Shown here: positions 35,095 to 44,611 of the stretch, piece after piece
How positions within the stretch are numbered: position 1 is the first letter of the stretch
How the letters are laid out: each line of letters starts with the position of its first letter
Source: Nocardia exalbida NBRC 100660
Lineage (GTDB): Bacteria > Actinomycetota > Actinomycetes > Mycobacteriales > Mycobacteriaceae
Length of the DNA: 64,000 nucleotides
Reading direction: 5' to 3'
Assembly (NCBI RefSeq): GCF_000308575.1
Contig: NZ_BAFZ01000077.1
Coordinates: 1 to 64,000 of the forward strand
The notes under the pieces: generated by a model
The model's input: only the letters and a program-made list of their open reading frames with translations
The model's database searches: none
Told to the model about the DNA's origin: nothing
Translations under genes and position numbers: made by a program

Positions 35095-37767
35095 TCAGCC
35101 GAGCCGCCGCGGACCGGTATCGAAACGACTCGGCTCCGGGCCGATACGACCGCGCGCATAGAGGATCTCCGCCGAGGTCGGCGAGGCCAGCACCGGGTCG
35201 AAGGACAGTTCCCGCATCTCCGGCAGATCGTCGAACAGGGCCGAAATGCGCTGGGCCAACTCGGCCAACGCTGCTTTGTCCACTCGCGGGCTCGCAGGAG
35301 TGCCCGACAGCAGAGGTGCGGCCCGCGGCGCGTCGATCAGGGCAGTGGCTTCGTCGGCGGTCAACGGCAGCGCCCGATAGGCGCGGTCGCCGAGCAATTC
35401 GATGATCAGGCCGGACAGGCCGAACTCGATCACCGAGCCGAACGAGGGATCGTCCTGCACGCGCAGAATGCAGCCGACTCCCTTCGTCGCCATCTTCTGG
35501 ATGTGCAGTACGGGATCACCGCACAACTCCGCCAGATCCGCGTATCCCTGCCGCACCGCTTCCGGTCGCCACAGATCGAGCCGGACGCCCGTGAGATCCG
35601 GCCTGCGCCGCCACAATTCACCGGTCGCCTTGGCCGCCACCGGATAGCCGAGTTCCTCGGCGGCCGCCACCGCCTCCTCGGCGCTGCGTACCTCACGGAA
35701 TTGCACAACCGAAATGCCGTAGCAGGCCAGCAGTTCCACCGTCTCCAGATCGGTGAGCCACCGACCGCCCGACCCGGCCATCCAGTCGGCCACCAATCGG
35801 CGCGCGCGGTCGGTGTCGATACCCTGCGGCTGCACCACCGGCGACACGGGCCTGGTCCGCCACTCAGCGTATCGCCGCACCCGCGCCAGGGCCCGCGCGG
35901 CGCGCTCGGGATCGGGATACGACGGGATCGACCCGTGCGCCGCCGTCGCGCCCGGACCGCGCACCGCGAGCAGGTTCGGGATTCCTTGCTCGGCGACGAA
36001 CGTCGTGAGAATCGGTTTGCCCGACTCGGGCACCGCGGCCGCCGCCGCCCGGATCGCGTCGGCGAAACCGGCGGTCGGCAGTGGCACCGGGGGCGCGAAA
36101 ACCACGATCACGGAGTCTGTCTCATTCGACCGCAGGGCCGCGACCAGTGCGTCCAGGTACGCGCCCGGCGTCGCCTGCGGGCCGAGGTTGACCGGCTCGC
36201 CGACCTGCAGGCCCTCGCCCCGCGCCGCGTCGACGGCCAGCCAGTTGAGCGCCGTGCTGTTGCCGACGACCGCGAGACGCGAGCCGCGCGGCAGCGGCTG
36301 ATAGCCCAGCAGCGCGGCGCAGTCGAACAATTCGGAGATCGAGTCGACCTGGACGATGCCCGCTTGCGCGAACAGATCCCGCACGATCGAACGGTCCATG
36401 ACCCCCGCGGGCTGCGCGACCGAACGGCCGCTGCTCACGGCGACGATCGGTTTGGTGCGGGCCACCCGGCGCGCGATCCGGGAGAACTTGCGCGGATTGC
36501 CGAAGCTCTCCAGATACAGCAGCACCACATCGGTGGCCGGGTCGCTGTCCCAGTACTGCAGTAGGTCGTTGCCCGAGACGTCGGCGCGGTTGCCCGCCGA
36601 TACGAACGTCGACAAACCGAGATTGCGCGCCGCCGCCTCGCCCAGGATGGCCGCGCCCAAGGGCCCGGACTGGCAGAAGAATCCGATCCGTCCGCGCCCG
36701 GGCAACACCGTGGCGAGGGTCGCGTTCATGCCGATCGCCGGGTCGGTGTTCGCGATGCCGAGGGCGCTCGGCCCGACCACGCGCATGCCGTGACCGCGGG
36801 CCGCGGCCACGAGTTCGCGTTCGGCTGCCAGACCCCCTTCGCCGGTCTCGGCGAAGCCCGCGGTCAGCACCACGAGACCCTTGACCCCCTTGGCCATGCA
36901 GTCGTCGAGCACCGATCCGATCGCCGCGGGCGGCACCGCGACCACGGCGAGATCGACCTCGTCGGGGATTTCCCGGACCGTGGCGTACGCCCGCACCCCG
37001 CGCACCGATCTGCGGTTCGGGTTCACCGGGAACACCGGTCCTTGGAACACACCCGACAGCAGATTCGCCAGCACCGCACCGCCGACTCGCCCAGGCGCGG
37101 GGGTTGCCCCGATCACGGCGATCGACCGTGGCGCGAGCAGATTGCCCACGCTACGGGCCTCCGAAGCGCGTTCGCGCGAATCGCGTACCGAGAGCAGCGC
37201 TTCGCTGGGGTCGATGGCGAACTCGAGGTGCAGGACCGACCCGTCCCTGCTGCGCTCGACCTGGTAGCCCGCGTCGCGGAAAACCGTCACCATCACGGTG
37301 TTCTCGGCGAGCACCTCGGCGACGAAGGTCTCGATCTTGTTCTCGGCGGCGGCACCCGCCAGATGCTCCAGCAGGATCGAGCCCAACCCGCGTCCCTGAT
37401 GCCCGTCGGCGACCACGAACGCGACTTCCGCCGCCCGCGGCCCGTCCCGTTCCAGCAGCTCGTAGCGGCCCACCGCGACGATCGCCTCGCCCAGTTCGAG
37501 AACCAGCCCGACCCGGTCGTGATAGTCGACATGCGTGGTGCGGTACAGGTCTCTCGGCGAGATTCGCGGGTACGGGCCGAAATACCGCAGGTACCTGGTG
37601 CGATCCGACAGTGCGCCGTGGAACTCCTGCAGCCGCTCGGCGTCGCCGGGAGTGATCGGGCGCAGTCGGACGACGCCGCCGTCGGAGGCCAGCACGTCGG
37701 CGAACCAGTGCTGCGGCGGCGGGGGCGGGGTGGCGGGAGTGTCCGAGGTATCGGGGAAATCAGTCAC
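35095..37767 (-). CDS. GNAT acetyltransferase fused to acyl-CoA-synthetase (NDP-forming)-like domains, Pat-type
   Basis: An 890-residue protein. Residues 30-190 are a GNAT domain (VVADGHQGRGLGSILLEHL is the acetyl-CoA loop). Residues 205-305 are a CoA-binding Rossmann domain (SIAVIGATPAPGRVGGAVLA), 310-620 succinyl-CoA-ligase-like domains, and 670-875 an ATP-grasp-like domain. In active ADP-forming synthetases the region after AVSSGRS carries a phospho-histidine (SSHTGALAG); here it reads AQPAGVMDRSIVRD, without it, as in Pat-type protein acetyltransferases. It probably acylates lysines, for instance on acyl-CoA synthetases. The GTG start at 37767 overlaps the acuC stop by eight bases. Confidence 0.88.
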   Translation of the reverse strand: MTDFPDTSDTPATPPPPPQHWFADVLASDGGVVRLRPITPGDAERLQEFHGALSDRTRYLRYFGPYPRISPRDLYRTTHVDYHDRVGLVLELGEAIVAVGRYELLERDGPRAAEVAFVVADGHQGRGLGSILLEHLAGAAAENKIETFVAEVLAENTVMVTVFRDAGYQVERSRDGSVLHLEFAIDPSEALLSVRDSRERASEARSVGNLLAPRSIAVIGATPAPGRVGGAVLANLLSGVFQGPVFPVNPNRRSVRGVRAYATVREIPDEVDLAVVAVPPAAIGSVLDDCMAKGVKGLVVLTAGFAETGEGGLAAERELVAAARGHGMRVVGPSALGIANTDPAIGMNATLATVLPGRGRIGFFCQSGPLGAAILGEAAARNLGLSTFVSAGNRADVSGNDLLQYWDSDPATDVVLLYLESFGNPRKFSRIARRVARTKPIVAVSSGRSVAQPAGVMDRSIVRDLFAQAGIVQVDSISELFDCAALLGYQPLPRGSRLAVVGNSTALNWLAVDAARGEGLQVGEPVNLGPQATPGAYLDALVAALRSNETDSVIVVFAPPVPLPTAGFADAIRAAAAAVPESGKPILTTFVAEQGIPNLLAVRGPGATAAHGSIPSYPDPERAARALARVRRYAEWRTRPVSPVVQPQGIDTDRARRLVADWMAGSGGRWLTDLETVELLACYGISVVQFREVRSAEEAVAAAEELGYPVAAKATGELWRRRPDLTGVRLDLWRPEAVRQGYADLAELCGDPVLHIQKMATKGVGCILRVQDDPSFGSVIEFGLSGLIIELLGDRAYRALPLTADEATALIDAPRAAPLLSGTPASPRVDKAALAELAQRISALFDDLPEMRELSFDPVLASPTSAEILYARGRIGPEPSRFDTGPRRLG

Positions 37768-39031
37768 GAGGGTCCTCCGGGTCCAGACCTAGCAACCCGA
37801 AAGTCGCTCGGCGGGTGGCCAGCACGGCCATGTCGACGGCACGTTGGGCACGGTCGGCCCGCGCGTCACCGGTCTCACCGGTGCCGCCGGGGCCGTCCCA
37901 CGGACGGTAGGCGACGTCGCCGCCGTCGCCCATGGTGCGCGGCGGCTCCGCTCGCGGCGCCGCCGCGCGGACCGAATTGATCCAGTCCTGCGGAATCGGC
38001 GTCGCCGGGTCGACGGTGCGGTCCAACGCGGTGGCCAGCAAGTGGGTCCACGCCCGCGGCACCACCCGGACCAGACCGTATCCACCGCCGCCGACGGCCA
38101 GCCATCGTCCTTCGGCATAGCGGTCGGCGAGTTCGCGCATGGCGCGGAAGGCCGCGCGCTGCCCGTCGACGGTGAGTTCCAAGTCGGCCAGAGGGTCTTC
38201 GCGATGCGTGTCCACACCGCACTGGCTGACCACGATCTGCGGACCGAACGCCGCCACCGCGCCGGGAACCACCGCGTGGAAACCACGCAGCCACTGTGCA
38301 TCCCGCGTGCCGGGCAACAGCGGCAGATTGATCGAGGTGCCTTCCGCCGCACCCGCGCCGGTCTCCTCCGGCCAGCCGGTGTTGGGCCACAGGGTCGCCG
38401 GATGCTGGTGCAGCGAGATGGTCAGCACGCGGGGGTCGGCGTAGAAGGCCCGCTGCACGCCGTCGCCGTGGTGCACGTCCACGTCGATGTAGGCGATCCG
38501 GTCGAAACCGTGATCCAGCAGCCAGGAGATGGCCACCGCCGGGTCGTTGTACACGCAGAAACCGGCCGCCGAGTCGGGCATCGCGTGATGCATGCCACCG
38601 CCGATGCTCACCGCCCGTTTGGTTCGGCCCTCGGCGATCTCCCTGGCCGCGGCCAGGGTGCCGCCGACGATCGTGGACGCGGCCTCGTGCATACGGGGAA
38701 ACACCGGATTGTCCGGGGAACCGAGCCCGTAGGGCGGCGCGGTCGGCGAACCGACCGGCGGCACGGCGCGTTCGACCGCGTCGAGGTAGTCGGGCGTGTG
38801 GATACGCAGCAGGTCCGGCCGTCCGGCGGTGGCGGGTTCGAGCAGCTCGACACCCTCGAGCAATCCGAGACTTCCGGCCAGCGCCATGGTGAACTTCAGG
38901 CGCGCCGGCTGCATCGGATGCTCCGGAGTCCAGGTGTAATCCAGGAACCGCTCGCTCCAGACGACGGTTCCGGACCGGCTCGTCCCGGGTGAGGTCGGCG
39001 CCTGAGGTTCGCCGCGCGGTGCAGTGGCCAT
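37760..39031 (-). CDS. acuC: Acetoin-utilisation-type protein deacetylase AcuC (histone deacetylase superfamily)
   Basis: A 423-residue zinc-dependent deacetylase. Metal and catalytic motifs are clear: SIGGGMHHAMPDSAAGFCVY (tandem His), YIDVDVHHGDGVQRAFY (Asp-x-His zinc ligands) and VSQCGVDTHREDPLADLELT, followed by GGGGYGL. AcuC removes acetyl groups from lysine, classically reactivating acetyl-CoA synthetase. The start is ATG 39031. Its end overlaps the start of the acetyltransferase-like gene, so the opposing activities are made together. Confidence 0.93.
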   Translation of the reverse strand: MATAPRGEPQAPTSPGTSRSGTVVWSERFLDYTWTPEHPMQPARLKFTMALAGSLGLLEGVELLEPATAGRPDLLRIHTPDYLDAVERAVPPVGSPTAPPYGLGSPDNPVFPRMHEAASTIVGGTLAAAREIAEGRTKRAVSIGGGMHHAMPDSAAGFCVYNDPAVAISWLLDHGFDRIAYIDVDVHHGDGVQRAFYADPRVLTISLHQHPATLWPNTGWPEETGAGAAEGTSINLPLLPGTRDAQWLRGFHAVVPGAVAAFGPQIVVSQCGVDTHREDPLADLELTVDGQRAAFRAMRELADRYAEGRWLAVGGGGYGLVRVVPRAWTHLLATALDRTVDPATPIPQDWINSVRAAAPRAEPPRTMGDGGDVAYRPWDGPGGTGETGDARADRAQRAVDMAVLATRRATFGLLGLDPEDPRD

Positions 39032-39238
39032 GATCGCAACGCTAGCGGGAAGCAAGGAACCCCGCGAAACGTTCCTATGCAGTACAAATACAAGAAAGAC
39101 GCTCATGGCCGCCTGCCGTGCGCCGATCGGGTTGCCGCAATGCCGCCGGAATGTCGTGCGCGGCGTGGAGCGACACGATCCGGCACACGGGGGTGCCGTC
39201 GTGCGTGGGTAGAATTCGTGCCGACGAAGGGGTAACAG

Positions 39239-39925
39239 GTGAAGGATCTGGTCGACACCACGGAGATGTATCTCCGTACCATCTACGACCTCGAGGAGGA
39301 GGGCGTGGTGCCCCTGCGCGCCCGGATCGCCGAGCGCCTCGAACAGAGTGGTCCCACCGTGAGCCAGACCGTCGCGCGGATGGAACGTGACGGTTTGCTG
39401 CTGGTTGCCGGGGACCGTCATCTCGAACTGACCGACAAGGGGCGCAGCATGGCCGTCGCGGTCATGCGCAAGCACCGGCTGGCCGAACGGCTGCTCGTCG
39501 ACATCATCGGCCTCGACTGGCAGAACGTGCACGCGGAGGCCTGTCGCTGGGAGCATGTGATGAGCGAAGACGTCGAGCGCCGCCTGGTCGAGGTGCTCAA
39601 CCACCCCACCACCTCCCCGTACGGCAACCCCATTCCCGGCCTGGACGAGCTGGGCATCATCCCGCCTGCCTCCGCCGAGGAGACGCTGCTGCGCCTGTCC
39701 GATCTGCCGCACGGCCAGCTGCACGCCGTCGTCGTGCGCAGGCTCGCCGAGCACATCCAGACCGACCCGGAGGTCATCGGCCGGCTGCGCGAGGCGGGCG
39801 TGGTCCCCGACGCGCGCGTCACGGTGGAGACGAAACAGGGGTCGGTGGTCATCACCGTGCCCGGCCACGACGGCTTCGAACTGCCCGACGAGATGGCGCA
39901 CGCCGTCCAGGTGAAGCTGGCCTGA
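39239..39925 (+). CDS. ideR: Iron-dependent repressor IdeR (DtxR family)
   Basis: A 228-residue metalloregulator that, with Fe(II), represses siderophore genes and activates iron storage. The helix-turn-helix is residues 27-50 (IAERLEQSGPTVSQTVARME). Metal ligands known from DtxR/IdeR are all present: Met10, Cys102, Glu105 and His106 for one site, His79, Glu83 and His98 for the other. The C-terminal SH3-like domain covers about 150-228. The GTG at 39239 starts the conserved KDLVDTTEMYLRT. Three bases separate it from galE. Confidence 0.96.
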   Translation: MKDLVDTTEMYLRTIYDLEEEGVVPLRARIAERLEQSGPTVSQTVARMERDGLLLVAGDRHLELTDKGRSMAVAVMRKHRLAERLLVDIIGLDWQNVHAEACRWEHVMSEDVERRLVEVLNHPTTSPYGNPIPGLDELGIIPPASAEETLLRLSDLPHGQLHAVVVRRLAEHIQTDPEVIGRLREAGVVPDARVTVETKQGSVVITVPGHDGFELPDEMAHAVQVKLA

Positions 39926-39928
39926 GGC

Positions 39929-40909
39929 GTGAAACTTCTCGTCACAGGTGGCGCGGGCTACGTCGGCGGCGTCTGCGCCCAGGTCCTGCTGGAAGCCGGC
40001 CACGACGTGGTCGTCGTCGATGATCTGTCCACCGGCAATGCCGACGGCGTCCCTTCCGCGGCCCGATTCGTCGAGGGTGACGTCGCGGTCGCCGCGCCCC
40101 GGCTGCTGACCGCCGAACCCTTCGACGGAGTCCTGCATTTCGCGGCGCAGTCGCTGGTCGGCGAGTCGGTGCAGCAGCCGGAGAAATACTGGCACGGCAA
40201 TGTGGTGAAGACGTTCGAACTGCTGGAGGCGATGCGGCGCGCGGGAACGCCGCGGCTGGTCTTCTCCTCCACCGCGGCGGTCTACGGGGAACCGGAGCAG
40301 GTCCCGATCACCGAGGACGCTCCGACCCGCCCGACCAATCCGTACGGCGCGTCGAAGCTGGCGATCGACCACGCCATCACCTCCTACGCGGTCGCGCACG
40401 GGCTGGCGGCGACCAGCCTGCGGTACTTCAATGTGGCCGGCGCCTACGGTGGCCTCGGCGAGAACCGGGTGGTGGAAACGCATCTCATCCCCCTGGTGTT
40501 GCAGGTCGCGGCGGGGCATCGCAAGGCGATCTCGGTCTTCGGCACCGATTGGCCCACCCCCGACGGCACCGCGGTCCGCGATTACATCCACATCCGCGAC
40601 CTCGCTCAGGCCCATCTGCTGGCTTTGGCGACCGCCGAAGCGGGGACCCATCGGATCTACAACCTCGGCAGCGGCACCGGATTCTCCGTTCGCGAGGTGA
40701 TCTCGGCCTGCGAGCGCGTCACCGGCCTGCCGATCACCGCGCAGGACGCGCCCCGCCGCCCGGGCGACCCGGCGACGCTCATCGCGTCCAGCGAACGTGC
40801 CGTCACCGAGCTCGGCTGGCGTCCCGAACACAACGATCTCGACGAGATCGTCACCGACGCCTGGGCTTTCCTCCAGTCGCTCGGCCCCCGCGCGCACAGC
40901 GCGAAATAA
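39929..40909 (+). CDS. galE: UDP-glucose 4-epimerase
   Basis: A 326-residue extended short-chain dehydrogenase interconverting UDP-glucose and UDP-galactose with tightly bound NAD. Motifs: VTGGAGYVGGVCAQVLLEAG (TGxxGxxG), FSSTAAVYGEP (catalytic Ser/Thr) and NPYGASKLAIDHAI (Tyr-x3-Lys), then RYFNVAGA. UDP-galactose feeds arabinogalactan. GTG 39929 follows the ideR stop by three bases, so the two are cotranscribed, as dtxR-galE in Corynebacterium. Confidence 0.93.
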   Translation: MKLLVTGGAGYVGGVCAQVLLEAGHDVVVVDDLSTGNADGVPSAARFVEGDVAVAAPRLLTAEPFDGVLHFAAQSLVGESVQQPEKYWHGNVVKTFELLEAMRRAGTPRLVFSSTAAVYGEPEQVPITEDAPTRPTNPYGASKLAIDHAITSYAVAHGLAATSLRYFNVAGAYGGLGENRVVETHLIPLVLQVAAGHRKAISVFGTDWPTPDGTAVRDYIHIRDLAQAHLLALATAEAGTHRIYNLGSGTGFSVREVISACERVTGLPITAQDAPRRPGDPATLIASSERAVTELGWRPEHNDLDEIVTDAWAFLQSLGPRAHSAK

Positions 40910-41099
40910 CCGCTCCCCCACCGCCCGGGCCGGGCCGGCGCCGACTCGGGCTGTCACGATCGTGGCACCATGCCCGAGCCCGGACCGCTGTGACGCCGCG
41001 CATGCGGACGAAGCACCGCGGAGTCGTCGGAACACTTCGGCACCCGGCTCGCCGGACTACGCATCGCGGACTCGTCGACCACAAGTGGGACAACGGGTT

Positions 41100-42467
41100 T
41101 CACGATGTCGGCGCGCCCAGGTCGATACCGAGACCGGCGGCGGTTCGGTAGCCACTGTGCGCGAGCCTGCGCAACTGTTCCGGGCGCATGCCCAGGCGCA
41201 GCGAGGTATCGAGCAGCATCGCCATCGGGTGTCCGGGGTCCGCCTCCAACGCTGCCTCCAACGCGATGCCCGCCAGCGGTCCGTCGCCACGGACGTAGGC
41301 GCTGTAGCCGAGCAGAGCGGCGGCCTCGGCGCGATCGGCGCCGGACAGCGAGCGGGTCAGCGCGGCCCACACCGCCTCGGCCGCGTCGGCGTTGTCACCG
41401 ACGGCCAAGGCGAACATCGAATCCCGCACCGCCCTGTCGCGCAGGGCTGCCGCTATTTTCGCGAGCTCGGGCGCCATCAGCGCGGCGCCCGAGGCGGTGT
41501 TGGCGATCTGCCACAGCACATGGTCGAGCGCTTGCCTGCTGTATCCGATCGGATCGCCGCGACGCGCGGCCCGCGCATAGCGTTCACGGGCGCGGGCGAG
41601 CGCGTCCGGTAGATGCGCGGCCACTTCGGCATGGGCGAGCGGGTCCCGCGCGACCAGTGCGGTGAGTTCGGAACGCGAACCGCGGATCGGCCTGCCGTCC
41701 AGCACGTGGGTCAGCGTCACCAGCGAGGCCGCCGGATCCCGGAGCACCCCGCGCCGCTGCGGCCCCGCCAACGTCCACCAGCGCTGCCCGGCGGCGATCG
41801 CACGCACCGCCCACACTCCGCCGAGCGAGATGTCGCACGCCGCCAACCTCCTGCCGAGCGAGCCGACCAGCACGTCGAATCGTCCGGTCGCGCAGCCGGG
41901 CCGGTCGGCGCCCGCCTCCGGTTCCACGGCGCGTTCGTCCACGACGACGGCCAGGACCTCGGCCGCCTCGTCGTGCGCGCAGATCCGCGCGATCGCCGCC
42001 GCCAATGTCGCGCCCCGTACCCGCCGCCCGCTGGGCGAGTCCAGATCGAACCGCACCACCGCGTCGACTATCGCACCACCCGCCGTCCCGTGCCGGAGGA
42101 CGAGCACGACCACCGATCGTTCCGGGGTGAAGCCCAGCATGGCGGGCACCCCGGCGATCAACTCCGCCGGGTCGTCCACGCACACAACGTGATCGGGCGT
42201 ATCCCGGAACGGCGGAGGTTCATCACGGCATCGGGCATCGCCGGCCGCGCCACCGGGGTCCCCTGCGCTTGTTCCGCTCTGCGCGGTATGCGAATAGGAG
42301 TGCGGCGTAACCATGGTGGCGGGAGAGACGCACACCTCGGCCTCGGAAGAAACGATGGAGGGCGACGAACGGTGACTGCCGGTTCCCGGCCGGAAGGTGT
42401 CGTCCTTGCCCGCATAGCCGGCATCGGCATGTTCGGGAGCGGGAAACGGGGTCGCGGAATTGGTCAT
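41100..42467 (-). CDS. DUF4192 domain-containing protein
   Basis: A 455-residue soluble protein. The DUF4192 domain starts at about residue 100 (DPAELIAGVPAMLGFTPERS, VVVLVLRHG) and continues to the C-terminus, where helical repeats resemble TPR units (YSAYVRGDGPLAGIALEAAL, followed by RLGMRPEQLRRLA). The first 95 residues are low-complexity. The start is uncertain: ATG 42467 is used, while a start close to 42312 would remove most of the low-complexity part. Conserved in Actinobacteria, function unknown. Confidence 0.8.
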   Translation of the reverse strand: MTNSATPFPAPEHADAGYAGKDDTFRPGTGSHRSSPSIVSSEAEVCVSPATMVTPHSYSHTAQSGTSAGDPGGAAGDARCRDEPPPFRDTPDHVVCVDDPAELIAGVPAMLGFTPERSVVVLVLRHGTAGGAIVDAVVRFDLDSPSGRRVRGATLAAAIARICAHDEAAEVLAVVVDERAVEPEAGADRPGCATGRFDVLVGSLGRRLAACDISLGGVWAVRAIAAGQRWWTLAGPQRRGVLRDPAASLVTLTHVLDGRPIRGSRSELTALVARDPLAHAEVAAHLPDALARARERYARAARRGDPIGYSRQALDHVLWQIANTASGAALMAPELAKIAAALRDRAVRDSMFALAVGDNADAAEAVWAALTRSLSGADRAEAAALLGYSAYVRGDGPLAGIALEAALEADPGHPMAMLLDTSLRLGMRPEQLRRLAHSGYRTAAGLGIDLGAPTS

Positions 42468-42624
42468 GCTTCGACCATGCGGCCCGGCTTTATCCGGCCC
42501 GCGCCGCCGACCTGGCGATTCCGCCGCCCTGGGGATTCGCTTCACACTGTGCACGACTCGACCGGCACGACGGATGTATCGGAATTCGTGTGGGTGGTGC
42601 CTGCTACGGTGCCGGCTCTGCCCG

Positions 42625-43329
42625 CTATCTCTCGCGTACTTTGCGCACCGCGGTGGCGAACAGCGCATCCAATGCCGCGGTATCCGGTTGGTCATCGGCG
42701 AAGGACATATACGTCACCGAGACACGCACATCTCCGGTCTGCGCGACGTGGGTGCGCATGGACTGGATCATCCGGGTGCCTCCCGCCTCCGGCCGCACGG
42801 TCCTGCGCAGCGAAAGGGCGTCGTCGGCGTCGATCGGCGGTGGCCAAGCCTGCTCGGTCGTCACCGTTGTGGCGGCGCCCGCTCGCTGCACCCGCACCGA
42901 TCCGCACTGCTCCAGCCGGGCGCGCACGGCCGCCAACGGTTCGCCGGTGCGCGTCAATTCGACGGTCAGCGTGGCACGCGTGGCGTCGTCCGTGCCGACC
43001 GCCATGGCGGTGTGCTCCGGGCCGAAGTCCTGATTCGGCGGCGCACAGCGGCTGGGCTGGACATTCGCACCGCGGCCCATGCCGTCCAGATCGCCCGCCG
43101 CCTGGGCCACGGCTTCCTGCGGCAGCACCACCGCCGTATAGGGCGGGGGGAACTGGTTCGCATCCGGCAACAGCGTCGGTAGTTCGGCGCTCACGTGCCG
43201 GGTCACGGTGGCGGGCACCGACGAGACCGGGCGCCCCGGTACCGTCGACCCGCATCCTGCGAGCAGCACCGCGCAGACGACGGGCGCCACCCAGCCCGGC
43301 CGCATGCGCCTCGAATCCGCCACGGTCAC
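42625..43329 (-). CDS. Putative lipoprotein, DUF5642/sensor-domain-like
   Basis: A 234-residue secreted protein. The signal peptide after GTG 43329 (SRRMRPGWVAPVVCAVLLAGC) ends in an LAGC lipobox. The mature part has conserved cysteines in QPSRCAPPN and ARLEQCGSVRV and a TAMAVGTDDATRATLTVELT strand pattern that recalls PknH-type extracytoplasmic sensor or DUF5642 domains. GGGGG lies about 3-6 bases upstream of the start. The family assignment is tentative and the role unknown. Confidence 0.7.
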   Translation of the reverse strand: MTVADSRRMRPGWVAPVVCAVLLAGCGSTVPGRPVSSVPATVTRHVSAELPTLLPDANQFPPPYTAVVLPQEAVAQAAGDLDGMGRGANVQPSRCAPPNQDFGPEHTAMAVGTDDATRATLTVELTRTGEPLAAVRARLEQCGSVRVQRAGAATTVTTEQAWPPPIDADDALSLRRTVRPEAGGTRMIQSMRTHVAQTGDVRVSVTYMSFADDQPDTAALDALFATAVRKVRER

Positions 43330-43606
43330 ACCCCCACTGTGCCAAACTCCTGGTGTCCAGCCGGCGATGCCACGCCGCCGGGCCGGGAATGCGCGAGCCA
43401 CCGATGCTGTTGCCTCGGAGTACGGGTCGGTGTCCGGCCGTGCGCGATGACCGCCACGACATGGGGGACAATGGACAGCGGTCCCCGGTCCGGACGACTG
43501 CTCGTCTCGCACCACCAGCAAGGGTGGCGAACGATCGGGCAGGCAACCACACTGGCGCGTGAGGTACGCGTCCGGGCCGCAGGAGCCGCGCAGGAAGGAG
43601 TACGCG

Positions 43607-44551
43607 ATGGACTACGAGTCGCGAATGTACGAACTGGAGTTCCCCGCTCCGCAGCTGTCGTCCGCCGACGGCGCGGGCCCGGTCCTGGTGCACGGGCTGG
43701 AGGGTTTCACCGACGCCGGGCACGCGGTACGGCTGGCGACCACGCACCTGCGCGAGAGCCTCGAAAGCGAACTGGTCGCCTCGTTCGACGTGGACGAGTT
43801 GCTGGACTACCGGTCGCGCCGTCCGCTCATGACGTTCAAGACCGATCATTTCTCCGATTACGCCGAGCCGGAACTCAACCTCTGGGCTCTGCGGGACACC
43901 GCGGGCACCCCGTTCCTGTTGCTCGCGGGCCTGGAACCGGACCTACGCTGGGAGAAGTTCACCACCGCGGTGCGACTGCTCGCCGAACAGCTCGGCGTGC
44001 GCCGCAGCATCGGTCTCAGCGCCATCCCGATGGCCATTCCGCACACCCGCCCACTCGGTGTGACCGCGCATTCCTCCGATCGCGACCTGATCTCCGACCA
44101 CCAGCGGTGGCCCGGCGAGTTGCAGGTGCCGGGCAGCGCGTCGTCGCTGCTGGAATTCCGGATGGCGCAGCACGGGCACGAGTCGGTCGGCTTCTCCGTG
44201 CACGTGCCGCACTACCTGGCGCAGACCGCCTACCCGGAGGCCGCGCAGACGCTGCTGGAGAACGTCGCCGACAACGCTGGCCTGGAATTCCCGCTGGCCG
44301 CGCTGGGCGAGGCCGCCGCACGGGTGCGTGAACAGGTCAACGAGCACATCGCGGGCAACGCCGAGGTGGAGACGGTGGTGCACGCCCTGGAACGGCAGTA
44401 CGACAGCTTCGTCACCGCGCAGGAGCGGCAGTCGAGCCTGCTGGTCGGCGACGGCGAGTTGCCGAGCGGCGACGAACTGGGCGCGGAGTTCGAGCGGTTC
44501 CTCGCCGAGCAGAGCCGCGACAAGGGCGAGGACGAGGGCGAGCAGGACTGA
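43607..44551 (+). CDS. PAC2-family protein
   Basis: A 314-residue protein of the proteasome-assembly-chaperone-2 fold, counterpart of M. tuberculosis Rv2714. Visible signatures are VLVHGLEGFTDAGHAVRLAT at the N-terminus, FDVDELLDYRSRRPLMTF, LAGLEPDLRWEKF, GLSAIPMAIPHTRPLG and SVHVPHYLAQTAYPEAA. The last 50 residues are acidic. Actinobacteria have proteasomes, but no role of this family in their assembly is established. ATG 43607 has AAGGAG 6 bases upstream. Confidence 0.88.
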   Translation: MDYESRMYELEFPAPQLSSADGAGPVLVHGLEGFTDAGHAVRLATTHLRESLESELVASFDVDELLDYRSRRPLMTFKTDHFSDYAEPELNLWALRDTAGTPFLLLAGLEPDLRWEKFTTAVRLLAEQLGVRRSIGLSAIPMAIPHTRPLGVTAHSSDRDLISDHQRWPGELQVPGSASSLLEFRMAQHGHESVGFSVHVPHYLAQTAYPEAAQTLLENVADNAGLEFPLAALGEAAARVREQVNEHIAGNAEVETVVHALERQYDSFVTAQERQSSLLVGDGELPSGDELGAEFERFLAEQSRDKGEDEGEQD

Positions 44552-44611
44552 GCCGCGCGGCAGCCGAGTCCCTGTCGCCCCTGCACGGCCGCCCGCCGGC
44601 GAGGCCGTAGG

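Noticed and set aside
39032..39238. IdeR-type iron box upstream of ideR or acuC
   Set aside because: A GGAAC-n10-GTTCC dyad is present at 39056-39075, but it does not resemble the TTAGGTTAGGCTAACCTAA-type iron box.
39032..41035. Long N-terminal extension of acuC on the minus strand
   Set aside because: The extension is antisense to ideR and galE, has no deacetylase similarity, and a good ATG at 39031 begins the conserved domain.
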